Of a stretch of DNA of 64,000 bases, positions 14,907 to 24,473 are shown in pieces. The stretch covers positions 27,668 to 91,667 of the forward strand of contig JAFUYH010000019.1 of assembly GCA_017470605.1 (NCBI GenBank). Reading direction: 5' to 3'. The DNA comes from Treponema sp. (GTDB lineage: Bacteria > Spirochaetota > Spirochaetia > Treponematales > Treponemataceae). The notes below the pieces were generated by a model that was given only the letters and a program-made list of their open reading frames with translations, had not been told where the DNA came from and searched no databases. Every line of letters starts with the position of its first letter. Within the stretch, counting starts at the first letter, position 1. The translations under genes and the position numbers were made by a program.

Positions 14907-16664
14907 ATGTTTGAAATTTTAGGAAATTTTTTTAAGTTTTGCGATAAGGAAAATAGAAGAAAGTTTTATGGCTCTATTGTAGTGGGCATTATAAATTCAC
15001 TTTTTCTTGCTCTAAAAATTGCGGCTGTGGCAGTAATGCTGCAGGGAATAATAGGAACTGCCGTAGACGGACTTCCTTTTGAAACAAAATCAATCTGGCT
15101 TTCCTTTATAATTATGTGTGTCAGCGTGATTGGAGGAATTATTACCAGAAAGTTTACTGCAATGTGGCAGTGTGAAGGCGGGTATCGTACCTGTGCCAAA
15201 AAGCGAATTGAAATTGCAGAGCACCTGCGATATCTTCCTATGGGATATTTTAATTCCAACAGTCTTGGAGAAATTGCTTCCGTAACGACAAATACAATGG
15301 AAAGTGTTGGAGATGTTGCTACCCGTGCCGTTATGATGGTTTTGCAGGGCCTTTTAGACACTTCCGTAATAATTATCATGCTTTTTTTCTTTGACTGGCG
15401 TATAGCACTTGTTGCTCTTGCTGGTTTTGGAGTTTTTGAAATCGTAAATATTTTTATGCGTCTTTCTGTAAAGAATGTGTCTGCATTAAAAATAAAGGAT
15501 GATACAGCAGAGATTGGAAAGATTTTGGAATACATTCAGGGAATTGCAGAAGTTAAGGCTTATAATCTTTCTGGAAAGCGTCAGACAGAACTTAATCAGG
15601 TTATAAATAAAAGGATAAAAACTCTTATCAGGATGGAACTGCGATGCATTCCTTTTGCAAACCTGCAGTCTCTTGTGTCAAAACTTTCTGGAGTTGCCCT
15701 TATGATTGCTTCTTTCAGTTTTTATCTGGACGGCAGCATGACTCTTTCTTACTGTGCGGTAATGCTTGTCTGTTCTTTCATGCTCTTTAATGCTCTGGAA
15801 GCTGGCGGAAACTATTCTGCCCTTTTAAGAACAATTGATATTGGCGTTACAAAGGCAAATAAAATCCTTGCCCTGCCGACTATGAATATAGAAGGAAATG
15901 GTGATGAATCTGAAACTGAAGGAAATCTGGATTTGGAAGCCCGCTCTGTAGAGTTTGCTTACGATACAAAAAAAATCATCGATGGTATTTCGCTTAAAAT
16001 TCCTGCAAAAACTACAACTGCAATTGTGGGACCAAGCGGTGGAGGAAAAACAACCTTCTGTCATCTTCTGGCAAGGTTCTGGGATGTAGATTCCGGAAGT
16101 GTCACCCTGGGCGGAAAAAACGTAAAGGATTACAACATGGATAACCTCATGAAAAATTACAGTTTTGTTTTCCAGAATGTATATCTTTTCCACGATACTA
16201 TTGCAAATAACATCCGCTTTGGAGAACCTGATGCCCCGATGGAAAAAGTTATTGCGGCCGCCAAAAAGGCCTGCTGCCATGACTTTATTTCTGCCCTGCC
16301 AGATGGGTATGACACCGTGATTGGAGAAGGCGGAGCAAGCCTGAGTGGTGGAGAAAAACAGCGCATTTCCATTGCACGTGCCATTATGAAAGATTCCCCA
16401 ATCATCATTCTGGACGAAGCAACAGCAAACGTAGACCCGGAAAACGAGCGTGACCTTATGACGGCAATTTCAGAACTTACCCGGGAAAAGACTGTAATCA
16501 TGATTGCCCACCGCTTAAAGACAGTGCGCAATGCAGACCAGATTATTGTAATCGACAAGGGCAAGATTGCAGAGCAGGGTAAGCACGAAGAACTGATTGC
16601 CAAAGGCGGTATTTATGCCAAGTTCATAGATGCCCGTAAGGAAGCAGTCAGCTGGAAACTTTAG
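14907..16664 (+). CDS. ABC transporter half-molecule, YbtQ/IrtB-like
   Basis: 585 residues, 11 bases after its partner. Membrane domain (about 18-310) then ATPase with Walker A GPSGGGKTT, signature LSGGEKQR, Walker B IIILDEATANVDPENE and IAHR. All ATPase motifs look intact in both partners, so both sites could hydrolyse ATP. Together with the preceding gene it should form one heterodimeric transporter of the YbtPQ/IrtAB type in the inner membrane. Confidence 0.9.
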   Translation: MFEILGNFFKFCDKENRRKFYGSIVVGIINSLFLALKIAAVAVMLQGIIGTAVDGLPFETKSIWLSFIIMCVSVIGGIITRKFTAMWQCEGGYRTCAKKRIEIAEHLRYLPMGYFNSNSLGEIASVTTNTMESVGDVATRAVMMVLQGLLDTSVIIIMLFFFDWRIALVALAGFGVFEIVNIFMRLSVKNVSALKIKDDTAEIGKILEYIQGIAEVKAYNLSGKRQTELNQVINKRIKTLIRMELRCIPFANLQSLVSKLSGVALMIASFSFYLDGSMTLSYCAVMLVCSFMLFNALEAGGNYSALLRTIDIGVTKANKILALPTMNIEGNGDESETEGNLDLEARSVEFAYDTKKIIDGISLKIPAKTTTAIVGPSGGGKTTFCHLLARFWDVDSGSVTLGGKNVKDYNMDNLMKNYSFVFQNVYLFHDTIANNIRFGEPDAPMEKVIAAAKKACCHDFISALPDGYDTVIGEGGASLSGGEKQRISIARAIMKDSPIIILDEATANVDPENERDLMTAISELTREKTVIMIAHRLKTVRNADQIIVIDKGKIAEQGKHEELIAKGGIYAKFIDARKEAVSWKL

Positions 16665-16687
16665 ATAAATATTGAACAGGATGCATT

Positions 16688-17374
16688 ATGAAAAAAGAAG
16701 GAAGAAATCTGATTTTAGCCGCCATTGGCATGGTTTTATTTATGATTGGAGACTGGCTTTTAGATGCCGCAGGAGCTGGTGATGCAGAAGTCGGGCTGGT
16801 TGTTCATTCAAACTGGGTGAACATGGCAAGCTGGCGTTTTGTTGCTTCTGCAGTTCTTGCACTTGTGGCAATTTTTCCAGTCTGGCTTGGTGTAAAAGAG
16901 GCTATAAAAATCAGTGCAGACAGCACAAGACTTGATTCTGGTGCAAGCCGTTTCTGGAACAAGGCTTTTCAGTGGGGTCAGGTAATTCTGATTGCCTTTG
17001 GAATGGGCTTTCACATTATTTTGTGCATGTTTCCAATCTTTTTTAAGCAGACTCTTGCAGCTGGTGCGTCCGTAGAATTTGCAACTGCAGTGGTGAATGA
17101 TTCTGCATCCCTTGTTGTAGTTCCGCTTATTATTTTATATATCCTTTGCGATGCAGGAATCTCTATCGCATGGTATTACATAATCCTCAAAAAAGAATTG
17201 AATCTTGGAAAGTGGGCCTTATTCTGCTGTCCTCTTTCTTCCCTGATTATTGACTTTATCCTAAAGGCAATTCCCCTTCAGTTCTTTAAGGATTTTACAG
17301 TCGCTTTTGAATCTTTGGGCTGGCTTTTAATGTATACAGCACTGGCAGTTCATTGTTTCAGGAAAAAAGACTAG
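16688..17374 (+). CDS. Six-helix membrane protein of unknown function
   Basis: 228 residues with about six hydrophobic segments, beginning LILAAIGMVLFMIGDWLLD. The charged N-terminus and the loop around 75-95 are cytoplasmic by the positive-inside rule. It may belong to DUF6796 (from memory, unverified). It lies in the operon between the ABC pair and the ECF genes (24 and 35 bases from its neighbours), so an accessory role in the same uptake process is plausible but unproven. Confidence 0.65.
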   Translation: MKKEGRNLILAAIGMVLFMIGDWLLDAAGAGDAEVGLVVHSNWVNMASWRFVASAVLALVAIFPVWLGVKEAIKISADSTRLDSGASRFWNKAFQWGQVILIAFGMGFHIILCMFPIFFKQTLAAGASVEFATAVVNDSASLVVVPLIILYILCDAGISIAWYYIILKKELNLGKWALFCCPLSSLIIDFILKAIPLQFFKDFTVAFESLGWLLMYTALAVHCFRKKD

Positions 17375-17409
17375 TCGTAAAATGATTTTAATTTATTGAG
17401 GTAGAAAAA

Positions 17410-17994
17410 ATGGATAATTCAAAAAAACTTAAAGGTAAAGACCTTGTGAACATTGGTGTGTTTACGGCAATTTATTTTGTTGTAATTCTTATTGTTGCCA
17501 TGCTGGGATTCATCCCTGTCTTTATGCCGCTTATGGCTGTTCTTGACCCTCTTTTGGGCGGAATTGTTTTTATGCTTTTTCTTACAAAGGTAAAAAAGCC
17601 CGGCATGATTTTAATTATGAGCGTTCTGATGGGAATTCTGATGCTTCTTACAGGAATGTCTTTTTATGCATTGGTTGTCGGTACCATTAGTGGTATTTGT
17701 GCAGAACTGATTTATAAAAGCGGAGATTACAAAAGCTCAAAGAAAGCGGTCTGGACTCATGCTGTATTCAGTCTCTGGATTTGGAGCAACTTTCTTCCTC
17801 TCTTTCTGCAGCCGGAAAAATACTGGTCTACCCGCCAGCAGTTTGGAGAAGAATATATAAACACTCTTACCAGCCTTATGCCTGCCTGGATGTGCCCGGT
17901 TCTACTTGTGGTATGTTTTGTCTTTGGAATTTTAGGCGGACTTCTTGGAAAGGCCATCTTAAAAAAGCATTTTGAAAAAGCCGGAATTGCGTGA
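17410..17994 (+). CDS. Trep_Strep (MptD) family ECF transporter S component
   Basis: 194 residues, six predicted helices, N-terminus KKLKGKDLVNIGVFTAIYF. The LGFIPVFMPL and GDYKSSKKAVWTH segments and the terminal KKHFEKAGIA are features of the Trep_Strep integral membrane family, annotated as a putative ECF substrate-binding component. It binds an unidentified substrate and docks on the T component encoded next. Roughly half its residues match the second S component at 20223-20807 on the opposite strand. Confidence 0.87.
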   Translation: MDNSKKLKGKDLVNIGVFTAIYFVVILIVAMLGFIPVFMPLMAVLDPLLGGIVFMLFLTKVKKPGMILIMSVLMGILMLLTGMSFYALVVGTISGICAELIYKSGDYKSSKKAVWTHAVFSLWIWSNFLPLFLQPEKYWSTRQQFGEEYINTLTSLMPAWMCPVLLVVCFVFGILGGLLGKAILKKHFEKAGIA

Positions 17995-18006
17995 CGGTAA
18001 AACAGA

Positions 18007-18741
18007 ATGAATAGTGAACTTATGATGTCTGCGGGGGGAAGAAAATCTTTTCTTGACCCGCGGACAAAACTCCTTCTTCTTATAATAGTTGCAATTTTTG
18101 TATTGGGAAATGCAGGCGGAGCCAATGCAGATTTTTTCAGAATAGTTTTGAATTACTTTCCGCTCTTTTTGCTGCTTGCTTCACGCCGTTTTGGGGCATT
18201 TTTGTATGGCGTGGTTTTGTATACTTTAGGCTATGCCCTGCAGATTTTTGCAGTTCCTCATCTTAGCGGGCTTCCGTCTTTTCTTGTTCTTGCTGTAAGC
18301 GGAATTTTCCTGCGTTTTCTGCCGGGAATCCTGACTGGAATGTATGTGGTTTCTACTACAACCGTAAGCGAATTCATAGCGGCAATGGAAAGAATGCACG
18401 TACCCCAGGTAATTACAATTCCTCTTTCAGTCATGTTCAGATTTTTCCCTACAGTAGCAGAAGAAGCGTCCAGCATAAACAGGGCCATGACAATGAGGGA
18501 CATAAAATTTGGAGGCAGAAAAGCCTTTAAGATGATTGAATACCGCCTGATTCCTATGATGACCTGTTCCGTAAAAATAGGTCAGGAACTTTCTGCAGCC
18601 TCCCTTACCCGCGGTCTTGGTTCTCCAGAAAAGCGCACGAATATCTGTAAAATCGGTTTTGGTTTCTGGGATTTTCTGACTTTTCTGGGAATTCTGGCTG
18701 GAATTCTTTTTACGATTTTAAAAGCGGCAGGACTTTTGTAA
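18007..18741 (+). CDS. ECF transporter transmembrane (T) component
   Basis: 244 residues, starts 12 bases after the S gene. N-terminal LDPRTKLLLLIIVAIFVLGN is the usual EcfT start, and the C-terminal cytoplasmic coupling helices contain the SLTRGLGSP motif of the Ala-Arg-Gly type that contacts the ATPases. It couples ATP hydrolysis to toppling of the S component. About five membrane helices. No strong ribosome site is visible, consistent with coupling to the upstream gene. Confidence 0.9.
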   Translation: MNSELMMSAGGRKSFLDPRTKLLLLIIVAIFVLGNAGGANADFFRIVLNYFPLFLLLASRRFGAFLYGVVLYTLGYALQIFAVPHLSGLPSFLVLAVSGIFLRFLPGILTGMYVVSTTTVSEFIAAMERMHVPQVITIPLSVMFRFFPTVAEEASSINRAMTMRDIKFGGRKAFKMIEYRLIPMMTCSVKIGQELSAASLTRGLGSPEKRTNICKIGFGFWDFLTFLGILAGILFTILKAAGLL

Positions 18742-18766
18742 TTGATGAAGTTTTTGATGGGGCAGG

Positions 18767-20212
18767 ATGATGATTGAATTAAAAAATGTTGATTTTAAGT
18801 ATCTTTCTTCTGATTCAGCAGCTTGTGCAGAAGAGTCTGACGGAAGCCTTAAAAACTTGAGCCTTTCTGTTGCCGACGGCGAATTTATTCTGCTTACGGG
18901 GGCTTCTGGCTGCGGAAAGACTACAATACTTCGGCTTGTAAACGGTCTGATTCCAAATTTTTATGAAGGCAGGCTTTCTGGCAGCGTGAACGTAAATGGT
19001 CTTGATGTAAGCCATGCAGAACTTTACGATACAGCAAAAATTGTCAGTACGGTTTTTCAAAATCCGCGAAGTCAGTTTTTTAATGTTGATACCACAAGCG
19101 AACTTGCCTTTGCCTGCGAAAACCGGGGAATGCCGGAAAATGAAATTCTTGGCAGGGTAAAGAGCGTTGTAAAAGAACTTAAGATGGAAGCTCTTTTGAA
19201 CAGGAGCCTTTTTCAGCTTTCGGGCGGGCAGAAGCAGAAAATTGCCTGTGCTTCTGTGGCGGTTACGCAAAACAGTGTTATTCTTTTAGACGAGCCCAGC
19301 GCAAATCTTGATACAAAAACCATTGTGGAACTAAGGTCTCTGCTTGCAAAGTGGAAGAGTGAAGGTAAGACCATTCTTGTGGCCGAACACCGGATTTCTT
19401 ATCTCTGGGATTTAGCAGACAGAACGGTGATTTTGAAGGACGGGGAAATTTTGCAAGAACTTTCCCGCGCTCAGATGGATGCCGTAAAAGAAGAAGACTT
19501 GCATGAAATGGGGCTTCGTTCCCACAAGGCAGACTTTGGCGTGCAGGGATTTAATGCCCAAGAAAGTCACTTTTTGGGGGATGAAGAAAAATCTGCCCTA
19601 GTCATCAAAAATTTCCGCTATAAATACAAAAACGGTTTTCTTGCCCTGAACATTCCCCTCATGAAAATCCCTGAAAATAAAATAACTGCTCTTACTGGCA
19701 GCAATGGCGAAGGAAAAACTACTTTCCTGAACTGTCTTTGCGGGCTTGGCAGGCGGTCAAAGGGCATCCTGGAATTTAATGGCAAAAGTTACCGCCGCCG
19801 CCAGAGGCAAAAGCAGATTTTTCTTGTAATGCAGGACGTGAATCATCAGCTTTTTACAGAAAGCGTTCTGGATGAAGTTTTAATCAGTCAGAAAGAAGAA
19901 AATGAAGAAGAAGCCCTTCGCATCTTGCGGACTCTGGATTTGGGTGATTTTGCAGACCGTCACCCCATGTCCCTTTCGGGCGGGCAGAAACAGAGGCTTG
20001 CGGTGGCATGTGCGGTTGCAAGCGGCAGAAATATTCTTTTATTTGATGAACCCACAAGCGGCCTTGATTACAGCCACATGCTACAGATTGCTTCAATTTT
20101 GCGCGAACTTAAAGAACTGGGCAAAACCATAATCGTAGTAACCCACGACCGCGAGCTCATAAAGGCAGCCTGCGATTACGAACTCGCGCTTGCGGATTTT
20201 AATCAGAAATAA
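18767..20212 (+). CDS. ECF transporter double ATPase (A + A')
   Basis: 481 residues with two complete ABC ATPase domains. Domain 1: Walker A GASGCGKTT (about 45), signature LSGGQKQK, Walker B VILLDEPSANLD. Domain 2: Walker A GSNGEGKTT (about 317), signature LSGGQKQR, Walker B ILLFDEPTSGLD. The fusion of both ATPases in one chain completes a group I-like ECF module with the preceding S and T genes. The gene ends 10 bases from the convergent S2 gene with no terminator hairpin visible between them. Confidence 0.93.
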   Translation: MMIELKNVDFKYLSSDSAACAEESDGSLKNLSLSVADGEFILLTGASGCGKTTILRLVNGLIPNFYEGRLSGSVNVNGLDVSHAELYDTAKIVSTVFQNPRSQFFNVDTTSELAFACENRGMPENEILGRVKSVVKELKMEALLNRSLFQLSGGQKQKIACASVAVTQNSVILLDEPSANLDTKTIVELRSLLAKWKSEGKTILVAEHRISYLWDLADRTVILKDGEILQELSRAQMDAVKEEDLHEMGLRSHKADFGVQGFNAQESHFLGDEEKSALVIKNFRYKYKNGFLALNIPLMKIPENKITALTGSNGEGKTTFLNCLCGLGRRSKGILEFNGKSYRRRQRQKQIFLVMQDVNHQLFTESVLDEVLISQKEENEEEALRILRTLDLGDFADRHPMSLSGGQKQRLAVACAVASGRNILLFDEPTSGLDYSHMLQIASILRELKELGKTIIVVTHDRELIKAACDYELALADFNQK

Positions 20213-20222
20213 ATGTCAGTCT

Positions 20223-20807
20223 TTAGACAATTCCTGCTTTGGCAAAGTGTTTCTTAAGCATTGACTTTCCCAAAATGGCGCCAAGACAACCGAATGCAAA
20301 GCAAGAGATGATGAAAACCGGAATTGCCCAATATGGAAAGAATTTCATTACGGCCTCTGCATATTCAGCACCGTAACTTGAACGGTTAGACCAGTATCGC
20401 TCTGGGTTTATCCACAATGGTGCGGCATAGCCCATAATCCAGATAGAAAAAATCCCGCATGAAATAATACCCCTTTTTGAACTTTTGTATTCACCTCGCC
20501 TGCAGATAAGGTCGGCAATCAGACCAAGTGCGGATGCAAGGAAAATTGGAATGACATTCATTCCTGTTACAAAAGAAAGAATTCCGCAGATTGTTGCAAA
20601 AATCCAAATCATTCCGAATTTCTTAACTCTGGTAAGGAAGAGCATAAAGGGGATTCCTCCAAAAATTGGAACCAGCACATATAAAAGAGGCATAAATACT
20701 GGAATAAACCCCAGACATGCTACTACAAACATAATGATAAAGTAAATTGCGGCAAATATACCGATATTTACTAAATCCTTTCCTTTTAATTTCTTTGATT
20801 CATCCAT
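20223..20807 (-). CDS. Second Trep_Strep (MptD) family S component
   Basis: 194 residues, same length and layout as the S component at 17410 (MDESKKLKGKDLVNIG start, LGFIPVFMPL, EYKSSKRG, and a KKHFAKAGIV end) with roughly half the residues identical by eye. It is the last gene of a leftward operon with an ABC pair but has no T or A genes of its own, so it probably borrows the convergent T/A module. Paralogy and shared control suggest related but distinct substrates. Confidence 0.87.
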   Translation of the reverse strand: MDESKKLKGKDLVNIGIFAAIYFIIMFVVACLGFIPVFMPLLYVLVPIFGGIPFMLFLTRVKKFGMIWIFATICGILSFVTGMNVIPIFLASALGLIADLICRRGEYKSSKRGIISCGIFSIWIMGYAAPLWINPERYWSNRSSYGAEYAEAVMKFFPYWAIPVFIISCFAFGCLGAILGKSMLKKHFAKAGIV

Positions 20808-20810
20808 TTT

Positions 20811-22574
20811 CTAACTCCTGTTTTGTTTGTTTACCATATTTGCGTACTCGCCGGCCTCTTCCATAAGCTGGTCGTGAGTGCCGCTTTCTGCGATTCTTCC
20901 ATTTTTAATTACAAGGATTTTGCTTGCATTACGGATTGTGTTCAGTCGGTGGGCAATAACTATCAGAGTCTTGCCACGGCAAAGTTCAGAAATCGCTTCC
21001 TGAATAAAGTGCTCGTTATCTGCATCTACGCTGGCGGTTGCTTCATCAAGTATTACGATAGGGCTGTCTTTAAGCATACAGCGGGCAATAGAAATTCTCT
21101 GCTGTTCGCCTCCGCTTAAATCGGCTCCGCCTTCCCCAATTACTGTATCAAAGCCCAGCGGCAGTTTCATGATAAAATCATAGCAGCGGGCTTTTTTAGC
21201 AACTTCTATTACTTCTTCTCTTGAGGCATCCATTTTTCCCATTGCAATATTATTGAATACCGTGTCCTGAAAGAGATAGACCCTCTGGAATACCATGGAA
21301 ATATTATTCATTAAATCGGAAAGAGGAACTTTGCATATATCTTTTCCGCGAATCTGGATGCTTCCTTTTTGAATATCCCAGAATCTTGCAAGAAGATTTG
21401 CAATTGTAGACTTTCCGCTTCCGCTTGGTCCTACAAGGGCAATCATCTGGCCTTTTTTGGCTTCAAAGGAAATGTCGTGCAGGGCTTCTTTTTCTCCATA
21501 AGAAAAAGAAACATTCTGGAATGAAATTTCAGGAATTTCTTCTGACTTTTCGCCACCCGCTATGTCTGCTGGTGGAAGCCTATCACTTCCGTTATTTTGA
21601 ATTTCTTCTTCTGCAAAGACTTTTTCTATGCGGTCAAGACAGGCATCTGTAACTGTAAGACGGGCTATTTGTGAATAATAAGACTTTATTCCTGTAAAAA
21701 TATCAAAAAGAAAGAGAATTACCCCAATCATGTAAAGACCGGAAATTATTCCCTGATTCATAAAATATGCAGCCAGAAAAAGTATTGCCGTAGAGCCAAG
21801 TCCAAAAGTCAGAAGCAGGGCAGCACTCCAGGGAGCATAGTCAAGTTCAAAACTGATGGAATCTTCACAGCTTTCTTCAAAACGTTTTGTCAGCTCTTTT
21901 GATTTTTTACCTGTAAGATTAAAAGTCTTGATAATTCCGATGCCTTCCGCAAATTCAAGCACTGCAGAAGTCAGTTTTTCGTTACATTCCTGTTTCTGCT
22001 GTGAATGTTTCAGTGTCTGGTCGGTCATTAAGTTTCCAATCAGAATAAAAATTCCAACTACTGCAAGCGAAGCAAGCCCCAGCCTCCAGTTCAGATAAAA
22101 CATAAAAGTACACATCATTATCTGGGATATGATGAAGCTTGCCAGAGTTTCCAGCACACTCATGCAGTTTTCTTCTATAAAGTTTATGTCAGACGAAAGA
22201 ACGGAACTTACCCGCCCTATATTGCCTTCTGAAAAATAACCCATGGAAAGTTTTCTGAAATGGTCTCCCAGTTCCATGCGCTTGTCTGCAAAAACTTTAT
22301 AGCCTGTTGCCGACTGCAGAATATTTGAAACATGCTGAAAAACTGCCTGTAAAATTACGCAGGCAAGAAGGGCTGCGCCAAAAATAAGACAGAGCTCTTT
22401 TGTCATTCTTCCTGACATAAAAAAAGAAACCATAAAAAAACAGAGCATAAGGGGGGCTTTCATAAACATTCCCTTAAAAAATCCTGTTATATAAGAAGCC
22501 CTGATTTTTCCCTTATATTTACCGCAGCCCATTACAAGGCGGTGCATCATTTGTATCATAGATTTGTGTTTCAT
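20811..22574 (-). CDS. ABC transporter half-molecule, YbtQ/IrtB-like (second pair)
   Basis: Start ATG at 22574 is preferred over a GTG/ATG further upstream because GGAGG lies 7 bases before it; this gives 587 residues. Six-helix membrane domain (about 20-300), then ATPase with Walker A GPSGSGKST, signature LSGGEQQR, Walker B IVILDEATASVDADNE and IAHR. It begins 1 base after the stop of its partner, implying coupled translation. It pairs with the upstream gene; the pair is paralogous to that at 13135-16664. Confidence 0.9.
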   Translation of the reverse strand: MKHKSMIQMMHRLVMGCGKYKGKIRASYITGFFKGMFMKAPLMLCFFMVSFFMSGRMTKELCLIFGAALLACVILQAVFQHVSNILQSATGYKVFADKRMELGDHFRKLSMGYFSEGNIGRVSSVLSSDINFIEENCMSVLETLASFIISQIMMCTFMFYLNWRLGLASLAVVGIFILIGNLMTDQTLKHSQQKQECNEKLTSAVLEFAEGIGIIKTFNLTGKKSKELTKRFEESCEDSISFELDYAPWSAALLLTFGLGSTAILFLAAYFMNQGIISGLYMIGVILFLFDIFTGIKSYYSQIARLTVTDACLDRIEKVFAEEEIQNNGSDRLPPADIAGGEKSEEIPEISFQNVSFSYGEKEALHDISFEAKKGQMIALVGPSGSGKSTIANLLARFWDIQKGSIQIRGKDICKVPLSDLMNNISMVFQRVYLFQDTVFNNIAMGKMDASREEVIEVAKKARCYDFIMKLPLGFDTVIGEGGADLSGGEQQRISIARCMLKDSPIVILDEATASVDADNEHFIQEAISELCRGKTLIVIAHRLNTIRNASKILVIKNGRIAESGTHDQLMEEAGEYANMVNKQNRS

Positions 22575-22575
22575 T

Positions 22576-24300
22576 TTATATCCTCCAGCTTGCAGCGGCA
22601 CTTGTAGCGGCCCAGAGAGTCTGATATTCAGGTGAACTTTTTATCAGTTCATCATGATTTCCTTCTGCAATTAACATTCCTTCTTTTAAGACACAGATTT
22701 TGTCTGCATTTTTTATAGAAGAAAGGCGGTGTGCAATTACTATTACAGTTTTGTCTTTGATAATTTCGCTGATTGCAGAGTTCATTTTTTCTTCATTTTC
22801 CGGATCCATAAAAGCTGTTGCTTCATCCAGCACTATGACGGGAGAATTTTTTAAGATGGCACGGGCAAGTGCAATCCTCTGTCTTTCTCCGCCAGAAAGC
22901 TGCTTTCCGCTGTCGCCTGCCAGAGTGTCAATTCCCTGTGGAAAACGGGCAAGAAATTCATCGCACTGGGCGCGGCGGGCAGCATCCAGAACTTCTTCTC
23001 TGCTAGCAGACGGTCTGCCAATCAAAATGTTTTCGTAAAGCGAGGTGTTAAAAAGAAACTGTTCCTGTGCTACATAAGAAATCTGATTGTTCAGTGATTC
23101 AAGAGAAAGGTCTGTAATATCTTGTCCTCCAACTTTAATGCTTCCGCTGTCTGTGTCATAAAAATGAACGAGCAGTTTTGCAAGGGTTGACTTTCCGCTT
23201 CCCGACTCACCGATAAGGGCGGTAGTGCATCCCTGTTTCATTGTAAGGTTTATGCCGTGGAGCACTTCACTTTCCTTGTAAGAAAATCTTACGTCCTTAA
23301 ATTCAATGTCAAAATTACTGCCTTCAAAATCTTTGCTTCCCTGTTTTACAGGGGCGTGATTCATCATCTTTTCCAGTTCTGCAATCTTAAAGTTCAACTG
23401 GGGAATTTTTCCTGCAAAATTTAAGGCGTGGAGCAGGGCAGGGCCGATTGCAAAAGACATGCAGAGGACTAGAATCAGCTGACTTAAAGTAACATTTCCG
23501 CTTAGAACAAGAATTCCGCCAAAAGGAAGGGTAAAAAGCGCAAAGCAGGGCAGTACGCTTGAATACATTGCCATCCATGGCCAGCAGGCTTTGTACCAGT
23601 CCAGGGTAAAATCGCGGTAATTACGGACATCTTCTCCAAAGCGGCGGAAAGATTCTCCGTCCTTGTTAAAAACCTTGATAGCTTCCATCCCATTAACATA
23701 TTCGATAATCGTATTGTTCATCTTTTTTGCAGATGCATAATAATCATTCATTTTTGCATAGCCTGCCTTCATCATCATGCTCATGCCGAAAATTCCAAAT
23801 GGAAGTGTTGCCAGAGTAAGAAGGGCAAGCCGCCAGTCAATCAGAAAAAGTGCTGCAACAACTACAAGCGGAACTGCAATGTTTGCGATGCCTTCCGGTA
23901 TTGCGTGGGCAAGGAGAAGTTCAATCTGGTCAATGTCGTCTGCAAATACTTTTTTAATCTGGCCTGTTCCTAAATCTTTTATGTTTCCCAAAGGCTGATT
24001 TTCCAATTTTCCCTGCAGCGAAATGCGGATATTTTTTAGTGTGTTGTAGGCACTTACGTGAGAAAATCCTAAGCCACTGGTATAACTAAGGGCGTATACA
24101 ACTTCGCATAAAAGAATCAGGGCAATCCGAACAAGCACAAACTTGTAATCAAAAGTATGTCCTTTTGTAAGCGGGACAATCAGCTGGTACAAGAAATAAT
24201 AGGGAATGACCTGAGCAATAATGCCAATACTGGTCAAAATACTTGCGATAACCGTATACTTTTTGTACTTTCCTATATACGGGGCAATACTTTTTAACAT
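22576..24300 (-). CDS. ABC transporter half-molecule, YbtP/IrtA-like (second pair)
   Basis: ATG at 24300 is chosen because AGGAGG sits 5 bases upstream and the residues before it are not conserved-looking; 574 residues. Membrane domain (about 10-310) and ATPase with Walker A GESGSGKST, signature LSGGERQR, Walker B VIVLDEATAFMDPENE and IAHR. First gene of the leftward operon ABC-ABC-S2, with a perfect metal box 22 bases upstream of the start codon. Confidence 0.9.
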   Translation of the reverse strand: MLKSIAPYIGKYKKYTVIASILTSIGIIAQVIPYYFLYQLIVPLTKGHTFDYKFVLVRIALILLCEVVYALSYTSGLGFSHVSAYNTLKNIRISLQGKLENQPLGNIKDLGTGQIKKVFADDIDQIELLLAHAIPEGIANIAVPLVVVAALFLIDWRLALLTLATLPFGIFGMSMMMKAGYAKMNDYYASAKKMNNTIIEYVNGMEAIKVFNKDGESFRRFGEDVRNYRDFTLDWYKACWPWMAMYSSVLPCFALFTLPFGGILVLSGNVTLSQLILVLCMSFAIGPALLHALNFAGKIPQLNFKIAELEKMMNHAPVKQGSKDFEGSNFDIEFKDVRFSYKESEVLHGINLTMKQGCTTALIGESGSGKSTLAKLLVHFYDTDSGSIKVGGQDITDLSLESLNNQISYVAQEQFLFNTSLYENILIGRPSASREEVLDAARRAQCDEFLARFPQGIDTLAGDSGKQLSGGERQRIALARAILKNSPVIVLDEATAFMDPENEEKMNSAISEIIKDKTVIVIAHRLSSIKNADKICVLKEGMLIAEGNHDELIKSSPEYQTLWAATSAAASWRI

Positions 24301-24321
24301 AAAACCTCCTGAATGTTTTAT

Positions 24322-24337
24322 GTTAGATAAAACTAAC
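24322..24337. promoter_or_regulatory. Metal-box palindrome, second ABC operon
   Basis: Perfect GTTAG-ATAAAA-CTAAC within the longer palindrome ATGTTAG-N6-CTAACAT. It lies in the leader region of the leftward ABC operon, close to a TATACT (minus strand, 24349-24354). Confidence 0.7.
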
Positions 24338-24473
24338 ATAACGGGTAAAGTATAGGAACAAAATCTTCATTCTTCTACCAAAAAAGCGGAAAATTTTAAC
24401 ACTTTTCAGTCAAGATGATTAAATAAGTTTTCCCTGATTAATATGACAGGTCTGGCATTGGAAATGGAGTTCA

